Positions 17,365 to 27,766 of a stretch of 64,000 nucleotides of DNA are shown in pieces. The position numbers were made by a program, and so were the translations under genes. The DNA is from an uncultured Gammaproteobacteria bacterium (GTDB taxonomy: Bacteria > Pseudomonadota > Gammaproteobacteria > Pseudomonadales > Pseudohongiellaceae). The stretch's first letter is position 1, and the number at the start of each line of letters is the position of its first letter. The notes beneath the pieces are model-generated. The model saw only the letters and a list, made by a program, of their open reading frames with translations, was not told the origin of the DNA and searched no databases. The stretch lies in the NCBI GenBank assembly GCA_913060695.1, contig CAJXUA010000001.1, forward strand, positions 124,001 through 188,000, in the 5' to 3' direction.

Positions 17365-17385
17365 GCGTTGCTCGGAAGCAACGCT
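17364..17385. terminator. Hairpin between convergent GGDEF and arsJ genes
   Basis: A perfect 8-bp stem (AGCGTTGC/GCAACGCT) with a 6-nt loop starts at the last base of the cyclase stop and lies 18 bp from the arsJ stop. It lacks a strong T run and may serve both directions. Confidence 0.6.
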
Positions 17386-17402
17386 AAATACAGTCTCACA
17401 CT

Positions 17403-18581
17403 TTACAATTTTCGTGCAAGTAAGGCTGAACATAAAACGAAAACAGCGGAGCCAAATAGGCAGGCGGCGAGCCCCCATTGTTGATATATCAAACCCGAAA
17501 GAATCGTAGCAACGAGGCGGCCGGCGGCGTTCGCCATATAATAGAAACCTACATCCAATGACACCCCATCCTGTCTTGCCCAAGCGACGATGAGGTAGGA
17601 GTGTACCGAAGAGTTAATTGCAAAGACGGCGCCGAAGACAAGCAGCCCAAGTACCAACATCGTTTGTATATGCCATTCGAACAGAAGTGCTAAACCAATA
17701 GCGGTTGGTAATAATGTGAGTATGGCTGCCCAAATATAGGCAATACTCCCGTCGGGCTTCGATCCTGTAATGCGGGGTGCAAGCGCCTGTATAGCGCCAT
17801 AGGCGATCATCCAGCCTGCCAGCAGGCTACCAACGGCGAGATAGGTCCAGCCGAGCTGGCTTTGTAGGTATACAGGCAGGGCAACGACGAACCATATATC
17901 CCGTGAGGCAAACAAGAAGAAGCGTGCCGCGGAGAGACGGTTGATAGCCGCGCTCTTCGAGAAAATATCGAGAAACTTAGGCTTGAAGCTAGCGACGCCT
18001 GCGCGTTGTTCTAAGAGGATGGCGCTGAGCACAAATGCCGTTATCAGGAGTATTAGCAGTGTAGTGATTGCGCCGCGAAACCCCCAAGCTGCGAGCAGCG
18101 CTCCGCCTAGAAAGAAGCCCGCTCCTTTCAATGTGTTCTTGGAGCCAGTGAGCAGTGCCACCCAGCGGTAAAGGCCGCCATCGTCTTTAACTAATGCCTT
18201 GATGCTGCTCTTAGCGCTCATCTTATTCAGGTCTTTCGCGATACCGGACAAAGCTTGAGCGAGCATAACGTAGGGTATCGTCAGCATACTTGGTTCTGCT
18301 AAAAGCATTGCTAGCGCTGCGATCTGCAGAAAAAGCCCTGCACTCATTGTCATGTTCAAGCCGATTCGGCTCGCCAGCCAGCCACCAAACAGATTGGTGA
18401 CCATGCCGAAGAATTCGTAGAGTATGAACAGCGAAGCGACTTCGAGCGGGCTATAGCCTAGCTCATGAAAGAACAGCACCACGAGCATGCGCAGTGCGCC
18501 ATCACTTAGGGTGAAAGCCCAATAGCTCGCGGTGACAACGATATATTGGGCGACTGGGTTATGCCGCAGGGTCGGACTCAC
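17403..18581 (-). CDS. arsJ: ArsJ organoarsenical efflux permease (MFS)
   Basis: This 392-residue, 12-helix MFS protein matches ArsJ: YWAFTLSDGALRMLVVLFFH at the start, LFGGWLASRIGLNMT between helices 2 and 3, and KDLNKMSAKSSIK in the centre. ArsJ exports 1-arseno-3-phosphoglycerate, which breaks down outside and releases arsenate. The adjacent GAPDH gene, 10 bp upstream on the same strand, makes the substrate, and the pairing is what supports the call. No arsR, arsC or other ars gene is nearby. Confidence 0.88.
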   Translation of the reverse strand: MSPTLRHNPVAQYIVVTASYWAFTLSDGALRMLVVLFFHELGYSPLEVASLFILYEFFGMVTNLFGGWLASRIGLNMTMSAGLFLQIAALAMLLAEPSMLTIPYVMLAQALSGIAKDLNKMSAKSSIKALVKDDGGLYRWVALLTGSKNTLKGAGFFLGGALLAAWGFRGAITTLLILLITAFVLSAILLEQRAGVASFKPKFLDIFSKSAAINRLSAARFFLFASRDIWFVVALPVYLQSQLGWTYLAVGSLLAGWMIAYGAIQALAPRITGSKPDGSIAYIWAAILTLLPTAIGLALLFEWHIQTMLVLGLLVFGAVFAINSSVHSYLIVAWARQDGVSLDVGFYYMANAAGRLVATILSGLIYQQWGLAACLFGSAVFVLCSALLARKL

Positions 18582-18591
18582 TAATACCTTC

Positions 18592-19602
18592 CTATGTTAG
18601 AGATTGTCCTACCAAGCGGGCGAGTTCCATCATGCGATGCACATAGCCGATCTCGTTGTCATACCAAGCAAGAATCTTCACCTGTGTGCCATTAGTCACG
18701 CGCGTAGAGAGAGCATCGATAATGCTGGAGCGGGGGTCGTTCAGATAGTCGACTGAAACTAGTGGTCGTTCCTCATAGCCTAAGATGCCGTGTAGGCGGC
18801 CCTGCGCAGCACTTTGCAATGCCTGGTTCACCTTCTCGACGGTCACAGCGCGCTCGAGTTCGAACACGCAGTCAGTTAGGGAGGCATTGCTAATGGGCAC
18901 GCGTACGGCTATTCCGTCCAAGCGTCCCGTTAGCTCAGGGAAAATCTCGGTGATTGCGGTGGCAGACCCGGTGCTAGTTGGAATCAAGGAGATACCGCAG
19001 GCACGCGCACGGCGTAGATCCTTGTGATACTCGTCTAGCACGCTTTGGGTATTGGTAATGTCATGGATGGTGGTAATGCTGCCATGCCGAATGCCGAACT
19101 CCTTGTGGATGACATCGACCACGGGAGCGAGGCAATTGGTGGTGCAGGACGCGGCAGTGACGATGTCGTGACACTGCGGGTCATACAGGTGCTGATTCAC
19201 CCCCATGACGATATTGAGGCTGCCATCTTTTAAGGGGGCGGATACGACGACCTTGGCGATGCCCTGCTCGAAGTAGGGGGCTAGCGCTGCCGCGCTCTTA
19301 AAGGCGCCGGTGCACTCGACTACTACTTGTGCGCCACTGCCTGCCCAGTCTGTAGCGGCAATCTCGCGATTGCGGGTGAACGGGATGCGTTTGGCGCCGA
19401 TGATGATTGCATCATCGCTGGCCTCTACTTGCTCGGGCCAGGTGCCATGCTGGGAGTCGAACTTGAGTAGGTGGGCCGCGCTCTGCGCGCTGCCAGCACA
19501 CTCATTGATGTGAACAATCTCTAATTCCGGCCACTGCCAGACCGCACGAAGGGCTAAGCGGCCCATGCGGCCAAACCCATTTATCGCTATTTTGATGCTC
19601 AT
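18592..19602 (-). CDS. ArsJ-associated glyceraldehyde-3-phosphate dehydrogenase
   Basis: This 336-residue GAPDH-family enzyme has the NAD motif [12 protein letters not shown] (8-19), catalytic Cys153 in [10 protein letters not shown] and partner His in the HGSITTIHD region. The divergent cofactor loop [20 protein letters not shown] is typical of the ars-operon GAPDH. It couples glyceraldehyde-3-phosphate to arsenate, making 1-arseno-3-phosphoglycerate for export by ArsJ encoded 10 bp downstream. A housekeeping glycolytic role is less likely because of that pairing. Confidence 0.9.
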   Translation of the reverse strand: MSIKIAINGFGRMGRLALRAVWQWPELEIVHINECAGSAQSAAHLLKFDSQHGTWPEQVEASDDAIIIGAKRIPFTRNREIAATDWAGSGAQVVVECTGAFKSAAALAPYFEQGIAKVVVSAPLKDGSLNIVMGVNQHLYDPQCHDIVTAASCTTNCLAPVVDVIHKEFGIRHGSITTIHDITNTQSVLDEYHKDLRRARACGISLIPTSTGSATAITEIFPELTGRLDGIAVRVPISNASLTDCVFELERAVTVEKVNQALQSAAQGRLHGILGYEERPLVSVDYLNDPRSSIIDALSTRVTNGTQVKILAWYDNEIGYVHRMMELARLVGQSLT

Positions 19603-19630
19603 GTGGGGTCCCTAGAAATAATTGGAGAGT

Positions 19631-19636
19631 ATTATA
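19631..19636 (-). promoter_or_regulatory. Candidate -10 of the GAPDH-arsJ operon
   Basis: The minus strand reads TATAAT 28 nt ahead of the GAPDH ATG. No good -35 hexamer lies at standard spacing, which would suit an activated or weak promoter. I saw no ArsR-like dyad. Confidence 0.35.
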
Positions 19637-19740
19637 GGGTGCCAATATGACAAATGCCCGAATTCATGTCGCTGTGCCTTGAATAATGGGTGAAGGCTTA
19701 CCACATAAGAGAACAGTCAATCGATTTGGAGTCTGGATAC

Positions 19741-20829
19741 ATGAAGTACGCGCGCCCCCTGTTTACGCTATTTACTATGGCTTTGCTTCAATTTGTTGCT
19801 GCTATTGCAGTGGCACAACCGTCTTATGAGAACTTCAAGACGAACGATGAGGCTAATAACATCGAGATATTCAAGCAGGCGAGCCCTTCGGTGGTCTATA
19901 TCACCAATTCCCGCCTCGTGCGGCGTTCCTTTTATTCCTTGAATCCGCAAGAGATCCCTCAGGGTAGTGGCTCTGGCTTCATTTGGAGCCGCGACGGCTA
20001 TGTCGTGACGAATTTCCACGTGATCCAACAGGCTTCACGCTTAACGGTTACTTTGCAAGATGGCACCTCCTATGACGCCGAGGTAGTGGGAGTAGAGCCA
20101 GACAAAGATGTCGCGGTCCTGCGCATTGAGGCGCCGCGCGAGAAGCTGGCGCCACTCGCGATCGGAGATTCATCTTTATTAGAAGTTGGCCGCAAGGTCA
20201 TCGCAATTGGTAACCCGTTTGGCTTAGATACGACACTTACAGTGGGGGTAGTTAGTGCGCTTGGGCGCGAGATCGACTCGGTAAGCCGTCGCAAGATACG
20301 CGATGTTATTCAAACCGATGCCGCGATAAACCCCGGCAACTCCGGCGGCCCGCTTCTGAACTCCTTGGGTCAACTCGTCGGGGTGAACACTGCCATCTAC
20401 AGCCCTTCTGGTGCTAGTTCTGGTATCGGTTTTGCCATTCCGGTGAATATCGTGAAGAAGATCGTTCCCGAGCTGATCACCTACGGCAAGGTCCAGACCC
20501 CGACCCTTGGCATTGCGCTGTTGCCGCCACAATACGCGGACTATTATCGACGAAGCTCGCGCATAGAGGGCGTGATTGTCATGGACGTTATCGAGGGCGG
20601 TAGCCCAGAGCGCGAAGGCATGCGTGGGCTACGGGAATCTGCGCGGGGCATCATGTTAGGGGATGTTATCGTCGCAATCGACGAAGAACCGGTGCTGAAC
20701 GAAGACGATCTGCTGAATGCGTTAGAGAATCACCGCGCTGGGGATACTGTCACCGTTAGCACACTGCGCGAGAACGAGAGGCGCAGCTATCGCATCGAGC
20801 TACAGGCCTCTAATTCGCCAGCACGCTAG
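19741..20829 (+). CDS. Trypsin-like periplasmic serine protease with PDZ domain (HtrA/DegS-like)
   Basis: Starting at ATG 19741, behind GGAG, the 362-residue product has a signal peptide or anchor (about 5-26). The protease domain shows catalytic His93 (TNFHVIQ), Asp123 (DKDVAVL) and Ser201 (NPGNSGGPLL). One PDZ domain follows (about 255-355; VIVMDVIEGGSPE, MLGDVIVAIDEEP). One PDZ and about 360 residues fit DegS or AlgW-type proteases, which cleave an anti-sigma factor in envelope stress signalling, but regulation of RseA/MucA is inference. A hairpin follows the stop. Confidence 0.9.
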   Translation: MKYARPLFTLFTMALLQFVAAIAVAQPSYENFKTNDEANNIEIFKQASPSVVYITNSRLVRRSFYSLNPQEIPQGSGSGFIWSRDGYVVTNFHVIQQASRLTVTLQDGTSYDAEVVGVEPDKDVAVLRIEAPREKLAPLAIGDSSLLEVGRKVIAIGNPFGLDTTLTVGVVSALGREIDSVSRRKIRDVIQTDAAINPGNSGGPLLNSLGQLVGVNTAIYSPSGASSGIGFAIPVNIVKKIVPELITYGKVQTPTLGIALLPPQYADYYRRSSRIEGVIVMDVIEGGSPEREGMRGLRESARGIMLGDVIVAIDEEPVLNEDDLLNALENHRAGDTVTVSTLRENERRSYRIELQASNSPAR

Positions 20830-20832
20830 CTT

Positions 20833-20856
20833 AGGCCGGGCTCACGCCCGGCGAGC
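20833..20856. terminator. GC-rich hairpin between the convergent protease and argH genes
   Basis: A perfect 7-bp stem GCCGGGC/GCCCGGC closes a TCAC tetraloop (20835-20852), with extra flanking AGG/CCT pairing. There is no long T run, so it is a likely but not certain bidirectional terminator. Confidence 0.6.
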
Positions 20857-20859
20857 CTC

Positions 20860-22260
20860 TTAACGCGCAGCCATTGCCGCACGGCGGTTGGCGACTGCAG
20901 CCCGCACCTGGTCAGGAGCTGTGCCGCCAATGTGGTTGCGAGACTGTACAGAGCCCTCTAATGTCAGCACCTTGAATACATCTTCGCCGATTTGATCGGA
21001 AAATTGCTGTAACTCGCTCAGAGTCAGCTCGCTAAGGTCCTTCTTCTGCTCAATGCCATAGGCCACCGACTTGCCCACTATCTCGTGTGCATCGCGGAAT
21101 GCGATGCCCTTGCGCACCAGATAGTCCGCGAGGTCTGTGGCGGTCGCGTAGCCCTTGCTAGCCGCCTTGTAGAGATTGTCCTTCTTGGGCTTGATGGCGG
21201 GCATCATATCCGCATAAGCCTTGAGGCAATCTCGCAGGGTATCGATTATGTCGAATAGCGGCTCTTTGTCTTCTTGATTGTCTTTGTTGTAGGCCAGCGG
21301 CTGGGACTTCATCAGGGTCAGTAGTGATACTAAGTGACCGTTTACGCGGCCCGTCTTGCCGCGCACCAGCTCCGGCACATCGGGGTTTTTCTTCTGCGGC
21401 ATAATGGAAGAGCCGGTGCAGAAGCGATCGGGCAACTCGACGAAGTCGAACTGAGCCGAGGTCCACAGGACCAACTCCTCTGAGAAGCGTGATAGATGAG
21501 TCATGATTAAGCTGCCGGCGGCCGCGAGCTCGATCGCGAAGTCGCGGTCACTCACCGAGTCCAGCGAATTGCGTGTGGGGCCGTCGAAGCCAAGCAGCTG
21601 CGCTGTGTACTCGCGCTGGATTGGGTAACTAGTGCCGGCCAGAGCAGCAGCCCCTAGTGGGCAGGCATTCAAACGCGTGCGACAGTCTTGTAGGCGGCTA
21701 TAGTCGCGCTCTAACATTTCGTACCAGGCCATCATATGGTGGCCAAAGGTGATGGGTTGAGCACTCTGCAGGTGTGTGAAGCCAGGCATGATTGTGTCCG
21801 CTTCGCGCTCTGCGAGATCGAGCAAGGCTTCTTGCAGGCGAGTAAGGGTGCCACATAACGATTCGATCTCGTCGCGCACGTAGAGACGGATGTCGGTTGC
21901 GACCTGGTCGTTTCTTGAGCGCCCGGTGTGTAGCTTCTTGCCCGTCATGCCGATGCGCTTGGTAAGCTCGGCTTCGATGTTCATGTGCACGTCTTCAAGC
22001 GCTACGGACCATTCGAAACGCCCTGCTACGATGTCTTCACGAATCGCTTCGAGGCCTGCTACGATGGCCTGAACTTCGGTCTCGGTAAGAATACCTGCCT
22101 TGCCAAGCATGCTGGCGTGGGCAACAGAGCCGTTGATGTCATGGTGGTATAGCCGCTTGTCGAAGGTGACTGATGCGGTGAATCGCTCCACGAAAGCATC
22201 GGTGGGTTCGCTGAAACGTCCGCCCCAGGGCTTAATGGCATCGGGTGTCTTGTCGCTCAT
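20860..22260 (-). CDS. argH: Argininosuccinate lyase
   Basis: ArgH cleaves argininosuccinate to arginine and fumarate, the last step of arginine synthesis. The 466-residue length is normal. The signature loop [11 protein letters not shown], with the catalytic Ser, is present, as are HTGRSRNDQ and the TGS region expected of the fumarase/aspartase superfamily. It is divergent from hemC, as in Pseudomonas. Confidence 0.97.
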   Translation of the reverse strand: MSDKTPDAIKPWGGRFSEPTDAFVERFTASVTFDKRLYHHDINGSVAHASMLGKAGILTETEVQAIVAGLEAIREDIVAGRFEWSVALEDVHMNIEAELTKRIGMTGKKLHTGRSRNDQVATDIRLYVRDEIESLCGTLTRLQEALLDLAEREADTIMPGFTHLQSAQPITFGHHMMAWYEMLERDYSRLQDCRTRLNACPLGAAALAGTSYPIQREYTAQLLGFDGPTRNSLDSVSDRDFAIELAAAGSLIMTHLSRFSEELVLWTSAQFDFVELPDRFCTGSSIMPQKKNPDVPELVRGKTGRVNGHLVSLLTLMKSQPLAYNKDNQEDKEPLFDIIDTLRDCLKAYADMMPAIKPKKDNLYKAASKGYATATDLADYLVRKGIAFRDAHEIVGKSVAYGIEQKKDLSELTLSELQQFSDQIGEDVFKVLTLEGSVQSRNHIGGTAPDQVRAAVANRRAAMAAR

Positions 22261-22301
22261 AGTGCTCTTCCGTTGTTTCGTCTGGCTGTTCAGGGTCGGC
22301 G

Positions 22302-22310
22302 ATTATAGCA
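22302..22310 (-). promoter_or_regulatory. argH promoter, extended -10
   Basis: The minus strand reads TGCTATAAT, a perfect -10 with the extended TGn element, 41 nt before the argH ATG. The region 17 nt further upstream matches -35 poorly, as is common for extended -10 promoters. Confidence 0.6.
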
Positions 22311-22422
22311 ATATAATTCAGTGCCCTAATACTGTTGTCCCTACTCACGGCGCAGAACAGGAAATCTTAGTCCGTTTCACGTAGAATTCCCGCCTCAATA
22401 CTAGTTAAGCAAGAGACCCTTT

Positions 22423-23349
22423 ATGCCAGTCGATTTGATCCGTATAGCAACCCGTGAAAGCCCATTAGCCTTATGGCAGGCAGAGTTCGTTAAGGCAGAG
22501 ATATTGCGCCGTCACCCCGAAATCACGATCGAGCTGGTGGGCATGACGACGAAGGGCGACATCATTTTGGACACCCCCTTGGCGAAAATCGGCGGCAAGG
22601 CTCTGTTCGTCAAGGAGCTCGAGGTGGCAATGTTGGAGAACCGCGCCGATATCGCGGTGCATTCCATGAAAGATGTGCCAATGGAGTTTCCCCAAGGCCT
22701 CGGACTCGTCGTAATTTGCGAACGCGAAGACCCCACCGACGCCTTCGTCTCTAACAACTATGGCAGCGTCGATGAATTGCCTCGCGGTGCTCGCGTGGGG
22801 ACTTCCAGTCTCAGGCGTCAATGCCAGCTGCGTAGCTTGCGCCCAGATCTAGAGATTGGAGACCTGCGTGGCAATGTTGGGACGCGTCTATCTAAGCTGG
22901 ATCGCGGCGAATTCGACGCGATCATTCTCGCCACTGCTGGTCTACTGCGCCTAGAGTTGTCTTCGCGTATTCAGCAGCGCATGAGCCCCCTAGTATCCTT
23001 GCCCGCCGGCGGACAGGGCGCAGTCGGCATAGAGTGTCGCAACGGCGACACAGAATTGATTGCTCTGCTGCAAGAGCTTCATCATCCCGATACCGCGGAC
23101 CGTGTAGTCGCCGAGCGCGCCGTAAACACGCGTTTGAATGGTGGCTGCCAAGTGCCGATCGCCTGTTACGCCGAGTTAGAAGGCGAGCAACTGTTTTTGC
23201 GCGCACTTGTAGGCGAGCCCGATGGTACGCGCCTGTTACGCTGCGAGATGCGTGGCGCGCGAACCGAAGCCGAGCAGTTGGGCATTGCGGTGGCGGAGAA
23301 CCTGCTCGCGCAAGGTGCGGATGAAATACTTAGCGCTCTTTATGAGTAA
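22423..23349 (+). CDS. hemC: Porphobilinogen deaminase (hydroxymethylbilane synthase)
   Basis: HemC polymerises four porphobilinogens to hydroxymethylbilane. The 308-residue product shows [17 protein letters not shown] at the start, the arginine-rich [11 protein letters not shown], the active-site aspartate region and the dipyrromethane-anchoring Cys in [11 protein letters not shown] (about 240). It heads the hemC-hemD-hemX-hemY operon, with hemD 5 bp downstream. Confidence 0.97.
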   Translation: MPVDLIRIATRESPLALWQAEFVKAEILRRHPEITIELVGMTTKGDIILDTPLAKIGGKALFVKELEVAMLENRADIAVHSMKDVPMEFPQGLGLVVICEREDPTDAFVSNNYGSVDELPRGARVGTSSLRRQCQLRSLRPDLEIGDLRGNVGTRLSKLDRGEFDAIILATAGLLRLELSSRIQQRMSPLVSLPAGGQGAVGIECRNGDTELIALLQELHHPDTADRVVAERAVNTRLNGGCQVPIACYAELEGEQLFLRALVGEPDGTRLLRCEMRGARTEAEQLGIAVAENLLAQGADEILSALYE

Positions 23350-23354
23350 ACGCG

Positions 23355-24230
23355 ATGAGTGCTGAAGGCAAACTAACGTCTACTGAGCCAGCACATTCCC
23401 TCGATGGCGTGAATGTATTACTTACACGTCCAGCATTACAGGCGGTAAGGCTAAGTAAGCGCATAGAAGGCTTAGGGGGTACGGTGTTGAGCGTGCCTCT
23501 TCTAGAGATCGATCCCGTACTGGACAAGCCAAGTGTAGAGCGCGTAAAAAGCAAGATCATGGCGCTAGATCAATACGATATCGCGCTGTTTATTAGCACC
23601 AATGCCGCGAGCTTGGGCATGGAGTGGATTAGTCGGTATTGGCCACAACTTCCGGTGGGGCTAGACGCTTATGCGGTAGGTCCTAGTACCGCAGAGGTGC
23701 TTCAGCAGTTCCCCTGGTCCGTGCATTTCTCTTCGACGGGGATTACGAGCGAGCATCTACTCGAGCTACCTGGCTTGCAGGATATTGCTGGCAAACGTGT
23801 CGCGTTGTTCCGTGGCCAAGGTGGTCGTGAACTTCTAGCTGAAACCCTAAGAGCGCGTGGTGCGCGGGTGGACTACATCGAGCTCTACCAGCGCAGAGAG
23901 CCCCGCTATGATCGCGAGAAAACTCTTGCGCAAATGCAGGACCTTCGAATCAACATAGCCGTTCTCACAAGCCAACAGAGTCTTGAGAGTTTCCTGCGTC
24001 TACTTGGCTTGCCTCTCCATGTGGAAGGGGCGCCGGAAGAGTCGCGGGACAAGCTAGATGAGGCTCTGCTAAGCTTGCGGCAAACCTTGTGGATAGTAGT
24101 GCCCTCTGCCCGCGTGCAAGATGTAGCGAAGGCGGCGGGTTTCAGACGAGTAATTCAGGCTAGCGGTGCGGATGATGAATCGATACTCGATAGTCTCGCT
24201 CGCAGCGGTGTGCAAGCGGAGGATGTGTGA
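23355..24230 (+). CDS. hemD: Uroporphyrinogen-III synthase
   Basis: HemD closes hydroxymethylbilane into uroporphyrinogen III. Sequence conservation in this family is weak. The 291-residue length, the N-terminal VNVLLTRPALQAVRLSKRIE, AVGPSTAEVL and YQRREPRYD patterns, and the position between hemC and hemX make the call firm. An insertion near residues 215-235 makes it slightly longer than most homologues. Its stop overlaps the hemX start by 4 bp. Confidence 0.93.
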   Translation: MSAEGKLTSTEPAHSLDGVNVLLTRPALQAVRLSKRIEGLGGTVLSVPLLEIDPVLDKPSVERVKSKIMALDQYDIALFISTNAASLGMEWISRYWPQLPVGLDAYAVGPSTAEVLQQFPWSVHFSSTGITSEHLLELPGLQDIAGKRVALFRGQGGRELLAETLRARGARVDYIELYQRREPRYDREKTLAQMQDLRINIAVLTSQQSLESFLRLLGLPLHVEGAPEESRDKLDEALLSLRQTLWIVVPSARVQDVAKAAGFRRVIQASGADDESILDSLARSGVQAEDV

Positions 24231-25390
24231 CGGACCCTAATGCTCAACAGCCCAATGTAGAGGCGAGCAGCAATGTTCGGGGCGATACATCGAAAGTGCT
24301 GGAAGAGTTAAGTAGAAGTAATTCCGCCAAGGTACGCCCTAGACGTAGCGGGCTGCGCCGTTTTCTTATCCTTATCCTTCTATTGCTTCCAGTAATCGTC
24401 GCTATCTCGTTTCTACTCTATGAGCAGTCTCGTACCGACGCCATCTTGGCTGAGCTTCAAAGTAGGGACACTGCGCTAGAACAGGCGCTCGCACAAGTCC
24501 CGACTCTTATCCCCGAGCCAGTAGCCCTACCTGAATTGAGTCTGCCCGAAAATCTTGCCGACACCCGTATGCTCGATGAGTTAAGCGCAAGCTTAGACTC
24601 GCGCATCAACGCCTTGGCACGCAACGCTGCCAATATGCAGGAGCGTATCGGCGCTTTGCCACAGGCGCGCGCGAATGACGAATTGATGTGGGCAGAGGCC
24701 GAGTATCTCCTGCGTTTGGCAAATCAAAAACTACAGCTAGAAGGCGATGGCGATTCGGCCCTCCTAATTCTTAGCGCCGTGGATGAAATGCTTCGCGACT
24801 CTGAGGAGATTTCGGTGCTGGGCGTGCGCGATATTCTCGGCAGTGAAATGCTAGCCTTGCGCAGCATGGACTACGTCGACATCAGTGGTCTTTACATGCG
24901 CATCAATAATCTTATACCAATGATCGATCAGCTATCCCTACGTGACGCGATGATCGATAACTACAATACGCAGCTAGAACAGACACGTGATGAGATTGAG
25001 CAAAGCGATGCGGGAATTTTCGATAGCGCATTCGCGATGCTGCAATCTATATTCGTTTGGCAAAATTGGGATGTAGCGCCGGAGGCTCTTTTGCCGCCGC
25101 CACAGGAAGCGGTGTTGAAGCAGAACCTGCGTTTAATGTTAGAGCAGGCACAACTATCGCTATTGATGGCAGAGGCACAAGTATATACCGACAGTCTCGC
25201 TAAGGGCACGCAGTGGATCGATCGTTACTTCGCGATCGATACTGGAGCTGGTCGCACTCTCAAGGAAGAAATAGAAAAACTCGCCGCGGCAAAGATCACT
25301 GTGAATCGTCCTAACATCTCTGGCTCTTTAGAATTACTGAGGCAGGTAAATGCCGGCCGTAATCAATCGCTCTCGAACGATGGCCGTTGA
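24227..25390 (+). CDS. hemX: HemX-like uroporphyrinogen operon membrane protein
   Basis: The 387-residue product begins at a GTG overlapping the hemD stop. It has a polar N-terminus, one membrane helix (about 46-65, FLILILLLLPVIVAISFLL) and a large periplasmic, helix-rich domain with AEAEYLLRLANQKLQLEGD, a HemX-family mark. The N-terminus is shorter than in E. coli HemX. Its exact part in heme synthesis is not settled. hemY overlaps or follows immediately. Confidence 0.9.
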   Translation: MTDPNAQQPNVEASSNVRGDTSKVLEELSRSNSAKVRPRRSGLRRFLILILLLLPVIVAISFLLYEQSRTDAILAELQSRDTALEQALAQVPTLIPEPVALPELSLPENLADTRMLDELSASLDSRINALARNAANMQERIGALPQARANDELMWAEAEYLLRLANQKLQLEGDGDSALLILSAVDEMLRDSEEISVLGVRDILGSEMLALRSMDYVDISGLYMRINNLIPMIDQLSLRDAMIDNYNTQLEQTRDEIEQSDAGIFDSAFAMLQSIFVWQNWDVAPEALLPPPQEAVLKQNLRLMLEQAQLSLLMAEAQVYTDSLAKGTQWIDRYFAIDTGAGRTLKEEIEKLAAAKITVNRPNISGSLELLRQVNAGRNQSLSNDGR

Positions 25391-25392
25391 GC

Positions 25393-26217
25393 ATGATTAA
25401 ATTTTTTATCTACACTTTGTTCGTCATAATAATTGGCCTTCTTACGACGTTATTCCTTGCGCGTGAGCCTGGTTACCTACTGGTATCATTCGCGGACTTC
25501 ACATTCGAGACGAGCCTGTTCGCTCTTTTCGTCGCGACCATTGCACTGCTAATTTTGCTGCGTCTGCTCATTTTAATTTTAGATTGGATCAACCCGCTGC
25601 GACTTTTTAGTGCTGGCCGCAATTGGTCGCGGGCTCGCGCACTACCTGCGAACGAGCAGCACTTGAGAGACGAGCTATACGCAGAACTAGCGGCGCAGCT
25701 TGCAGATGAAAATAACAAAGCACTCACCTCTACAGAGCTGCGTAAGGTCTGGAAGAAGCGCGTTAAGCAACTCGCCCCAGACGACAAGCTAATAAGCATC
25801 TATGTGGATGCATTGCTGCATTGCGGTGCGTTAAACGAGGCAATGAAGGTTTTGGAGGGCGCGCTACAGAAAGCTTCTAGTGATATTCTGCTGCACCAAT
25901 ATAGTTTGTTAGGGCTGCGACTTAACGAAGCCGATGCCGCTGCACAATTGCAATTGGCAGAGGCCTGGTTGAAAATACGTCCGAAGGATGCACCGCTACT
26001 TCTAGCGCTTGGTAGGATATCGCTGCGTAATCAGTTGTGGGGGAAGGCGCGGGAGTATTTTGAGCGCAGCTTGCGCGAGCAAGCCAGTACCGAGGCGTTT
26101 GCAGAGATAGCGCGACTACTTCATAGCCTAAAAGAACAGCAGCGCAGCGCGCAATTTCTGGAAGAAGAGACTAGATTGATTAGCGAGTCTCTGCCGAATT
26201 TTCCGCAACCAGGTTAA
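25393..26217 (+). CDS. hemY: HemY-like heme biosynthesis membrane protein
   Basis: The 274-residue product (ATG 25393 is better than TTG 25387) has two N-terminal membrane helices (about 3-24 and 39-62) and a TPR-like helical remainder including LGRISLRNQLWGKAREYFERS, typical of HemY_N/TPR proteins. It is shorter than the roughly 400 residues of E. coli HemY. It ends the hem operon, and its stop abuts the convergent ubiD stop with no spacer. Confidence 0.9.
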   Translation: MIKFFIYTLFVIIIGLLTTLFLAREPGYLLVSFADFTFETSLFALFVATIALLILLRLLILILDWINPLRLFSAGRNWSRARALPANEQHLRDELYAELAAQLADENNKALTSTELRKVWKKRVKQLAPDDKLISIYVDALLHCGALNEAMKVLEGALQKASSDILLHQYSLLGLRLNEADAAAQLQLAEAWLKIRPKDAPLLLALGRISLRNQLWGKAREYFERSLREQASTEAFAEIARLLHSLKEQQRSAQFLEEETRLISESLPNFPQPG

Positions 26218-27687
26218 CTACTCGCCAATCCCAAGTTCTTCCCAAATTTCGTCGACGCGCTTCTTCACGCTCTCGTCCATGGCGATTGGTGTGCCCCATT
26301 CGCGCGTTGTCTCGCCGGGCCATTTGCTGGTCGCGTCCATGCCCATCTTCGAGCCGAGACCCGATACTGGCGAGGCGAAATCGAGGTAGTCGATCGGGGT
26401 GTTCTCTATCATCACGGTATCCCGCGCTGGGTCCATGCGTGTTGTCATCGCCCAGATCACATCGTTCCAATCTCGGCAATTAACATCATCGTCGACAATC
26501 ACCACGAATTTCGTATACATGAACTGCCGCAAGAATGACCAAGCGCCCATCATGATGCGTTTAGCATGCCCAGGATATTGCTTCTTGATGCTGATGATCG
26601 CCATGCGGTAAGAGCACCCTTCTGGAGGAAGATAGAAGTCGACGATCTCCGGATACTGCTTCTGAATAAGGGGAATGAACACCTCATTAAGCGCCACACC
26701 AAGCATCGCGGGTTCGTCGGGTGGGCGACCCGTATAGGTGCTGTGATAGATCGGGTCTTTGCGATGAGTCATCTTCTTCACCGTAAAGACGGGGAAGCGT
26801 TCCACCTCATTGTAATAGCCCGTGTGGTCGCCGTAGGGACCTTCGTCGGCCATCTCGCCTGCCTCGATCACGCCCTCGAGTACATACTCTGCGCTAGCGG
26901 GAACCTGCAGATCGTTTGTTAGGCACTTGATCACTTCCGTTTTTGATCCACGCAGTAATCCCGCAAAGGCATACTCGGATAGAGTGTCTGGAATCGGGGT
27001 GACGGTGGCCAGGATTGTGGCTGGGTCTGCGCCGATTGCGATCGCAACGGGGAAGGGCTCGCCAGGGTGCTTAAGTTGCCACTCCCGAAAGTCCAGAGCA
27101 CCGCCGCGATGGGATAGCCAGCGCATAATGAGTTTATTAGGGCCAAGCAACTGCATGCGGTAGATGCCGAGATTCTGACGTTCTTTCTCGGGACCTTTAG
27201 TGATTACGAGCGGCCATGTAACGAGTGGGGCTGCATCGCCCGGCCAGCAGGTTTGTATAGGCAGTTTGCGCAGGTCGATGTCAGCCTCGTCGATGATGAC
27301 ATCTCGACAGGGGGCATTCTTTTTTACGTCAGGAGCGATATTGAGCACTTGCTTGTAGGCAGGAAGATTCTGCCACAGTTCTTTCCAGCCTTTAGGTGGC
27401 GTTGGCTCCTTGAGGAATGCGAGCAGGTGGCCAACATCGCGAAGGCCTTGCAGATCTTTCTGTCCCATAGCCAAGGCAACTCGGCGTGGATGACCGAAGA
27501 GGTTCGCTAGCATGGGAGTCGTGGAGCCTTTCAGGTTCTCGAATAGCAACGCTGGGCCACCGGCTCGCAATGTGCGATCGCTGATCTCAGTGACTTCGAG
27601 GTTGGGGTCGACTTCCACTGTGATTCGTTTTAGATCGCCTTCCTTCTCTAGGAGTGCGATGAATTCACGTAGGTCTTTGCACGGCAT
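26218..27687 (-). CDS. ubiD: 4-hydroxy-3-polyprenylbenzoate decarboxylase
   Basis: UbiD uses prenylated FMN (made by UbiX) to decarboxylate the ubiquinone precursor. The 489-residue length is typical. The start ([17 protein letters not shown]), [11 protein letters not shown], with catalytic acidic residues just upstream (GEMADE), and the C-terminal [13 protein letters not shown] are characteristic. It lies 79 bp downstream of rho on the same strand, separated by a strong hairpin. Confidence 0.97.
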   Translation of the reverse strand: MPCKDLREFIALLEKEGDLKRITVEVDPNLEVTEISDRTLRAGGPALLFENLKGSTTPMLANLFGHPRRVALAMGQKDLQGLRDVGHLLAFLKEPTPPKGWKELWQNLPAYKQVLNIAPDVKKNAPCRDVIIDEADIDLRKLPIQTCWPGDAAPLVTWPLVITKGPEKERQNLGIYRMQLLGPNKLIMRWLSHRGGALDFREWQLKHPGEPFPVAIAIGADPATILATVTPIPDTLSEYAFAGLLRGSKTEVIKCLTNDLQVPASAEYVLEGVIEAGEMADEGPYGDHTGYYNEVERFPVFTVKKMTHRKDPIYHSTYTGRPPDEPAMLGVALNEVFIPLIQKQYPEIVDFYLPPEGCSYRMAIISIKKQYPGHAKRIMMGAWSFLRQFMYTKFVVIVDDDVNCRDWNDVIWAMTTRMDPARDTVMIENTPIDYLDFASPVSGLGSKMGMDATSKWPGETTREWGTPIAMDESVKKRVDEIWEELGIGE

Positions 27688-27723
27688 GGGTCAAGCTCCG
27701 CAGGGTGGGGACCATTGAGTCTT

Positions 27724-27757
27724 GCGTATGGTGAGAGCATGGGCACTCACCATACGC
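27724..27757 (-). terminator. 12-bp hairpin downstream of rho
   Basis: A perfect 12-bp stem (27724-27735 with 27746-27757) and 10-nt loop lie 10 bp after the rho stop. The RNA has no T run after it, so it may work as a 3'-end stabiliser or weak terminator before ubiD. Confidence 0.65.
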
Positions 27758-27766
27758 AGGCAAGGC

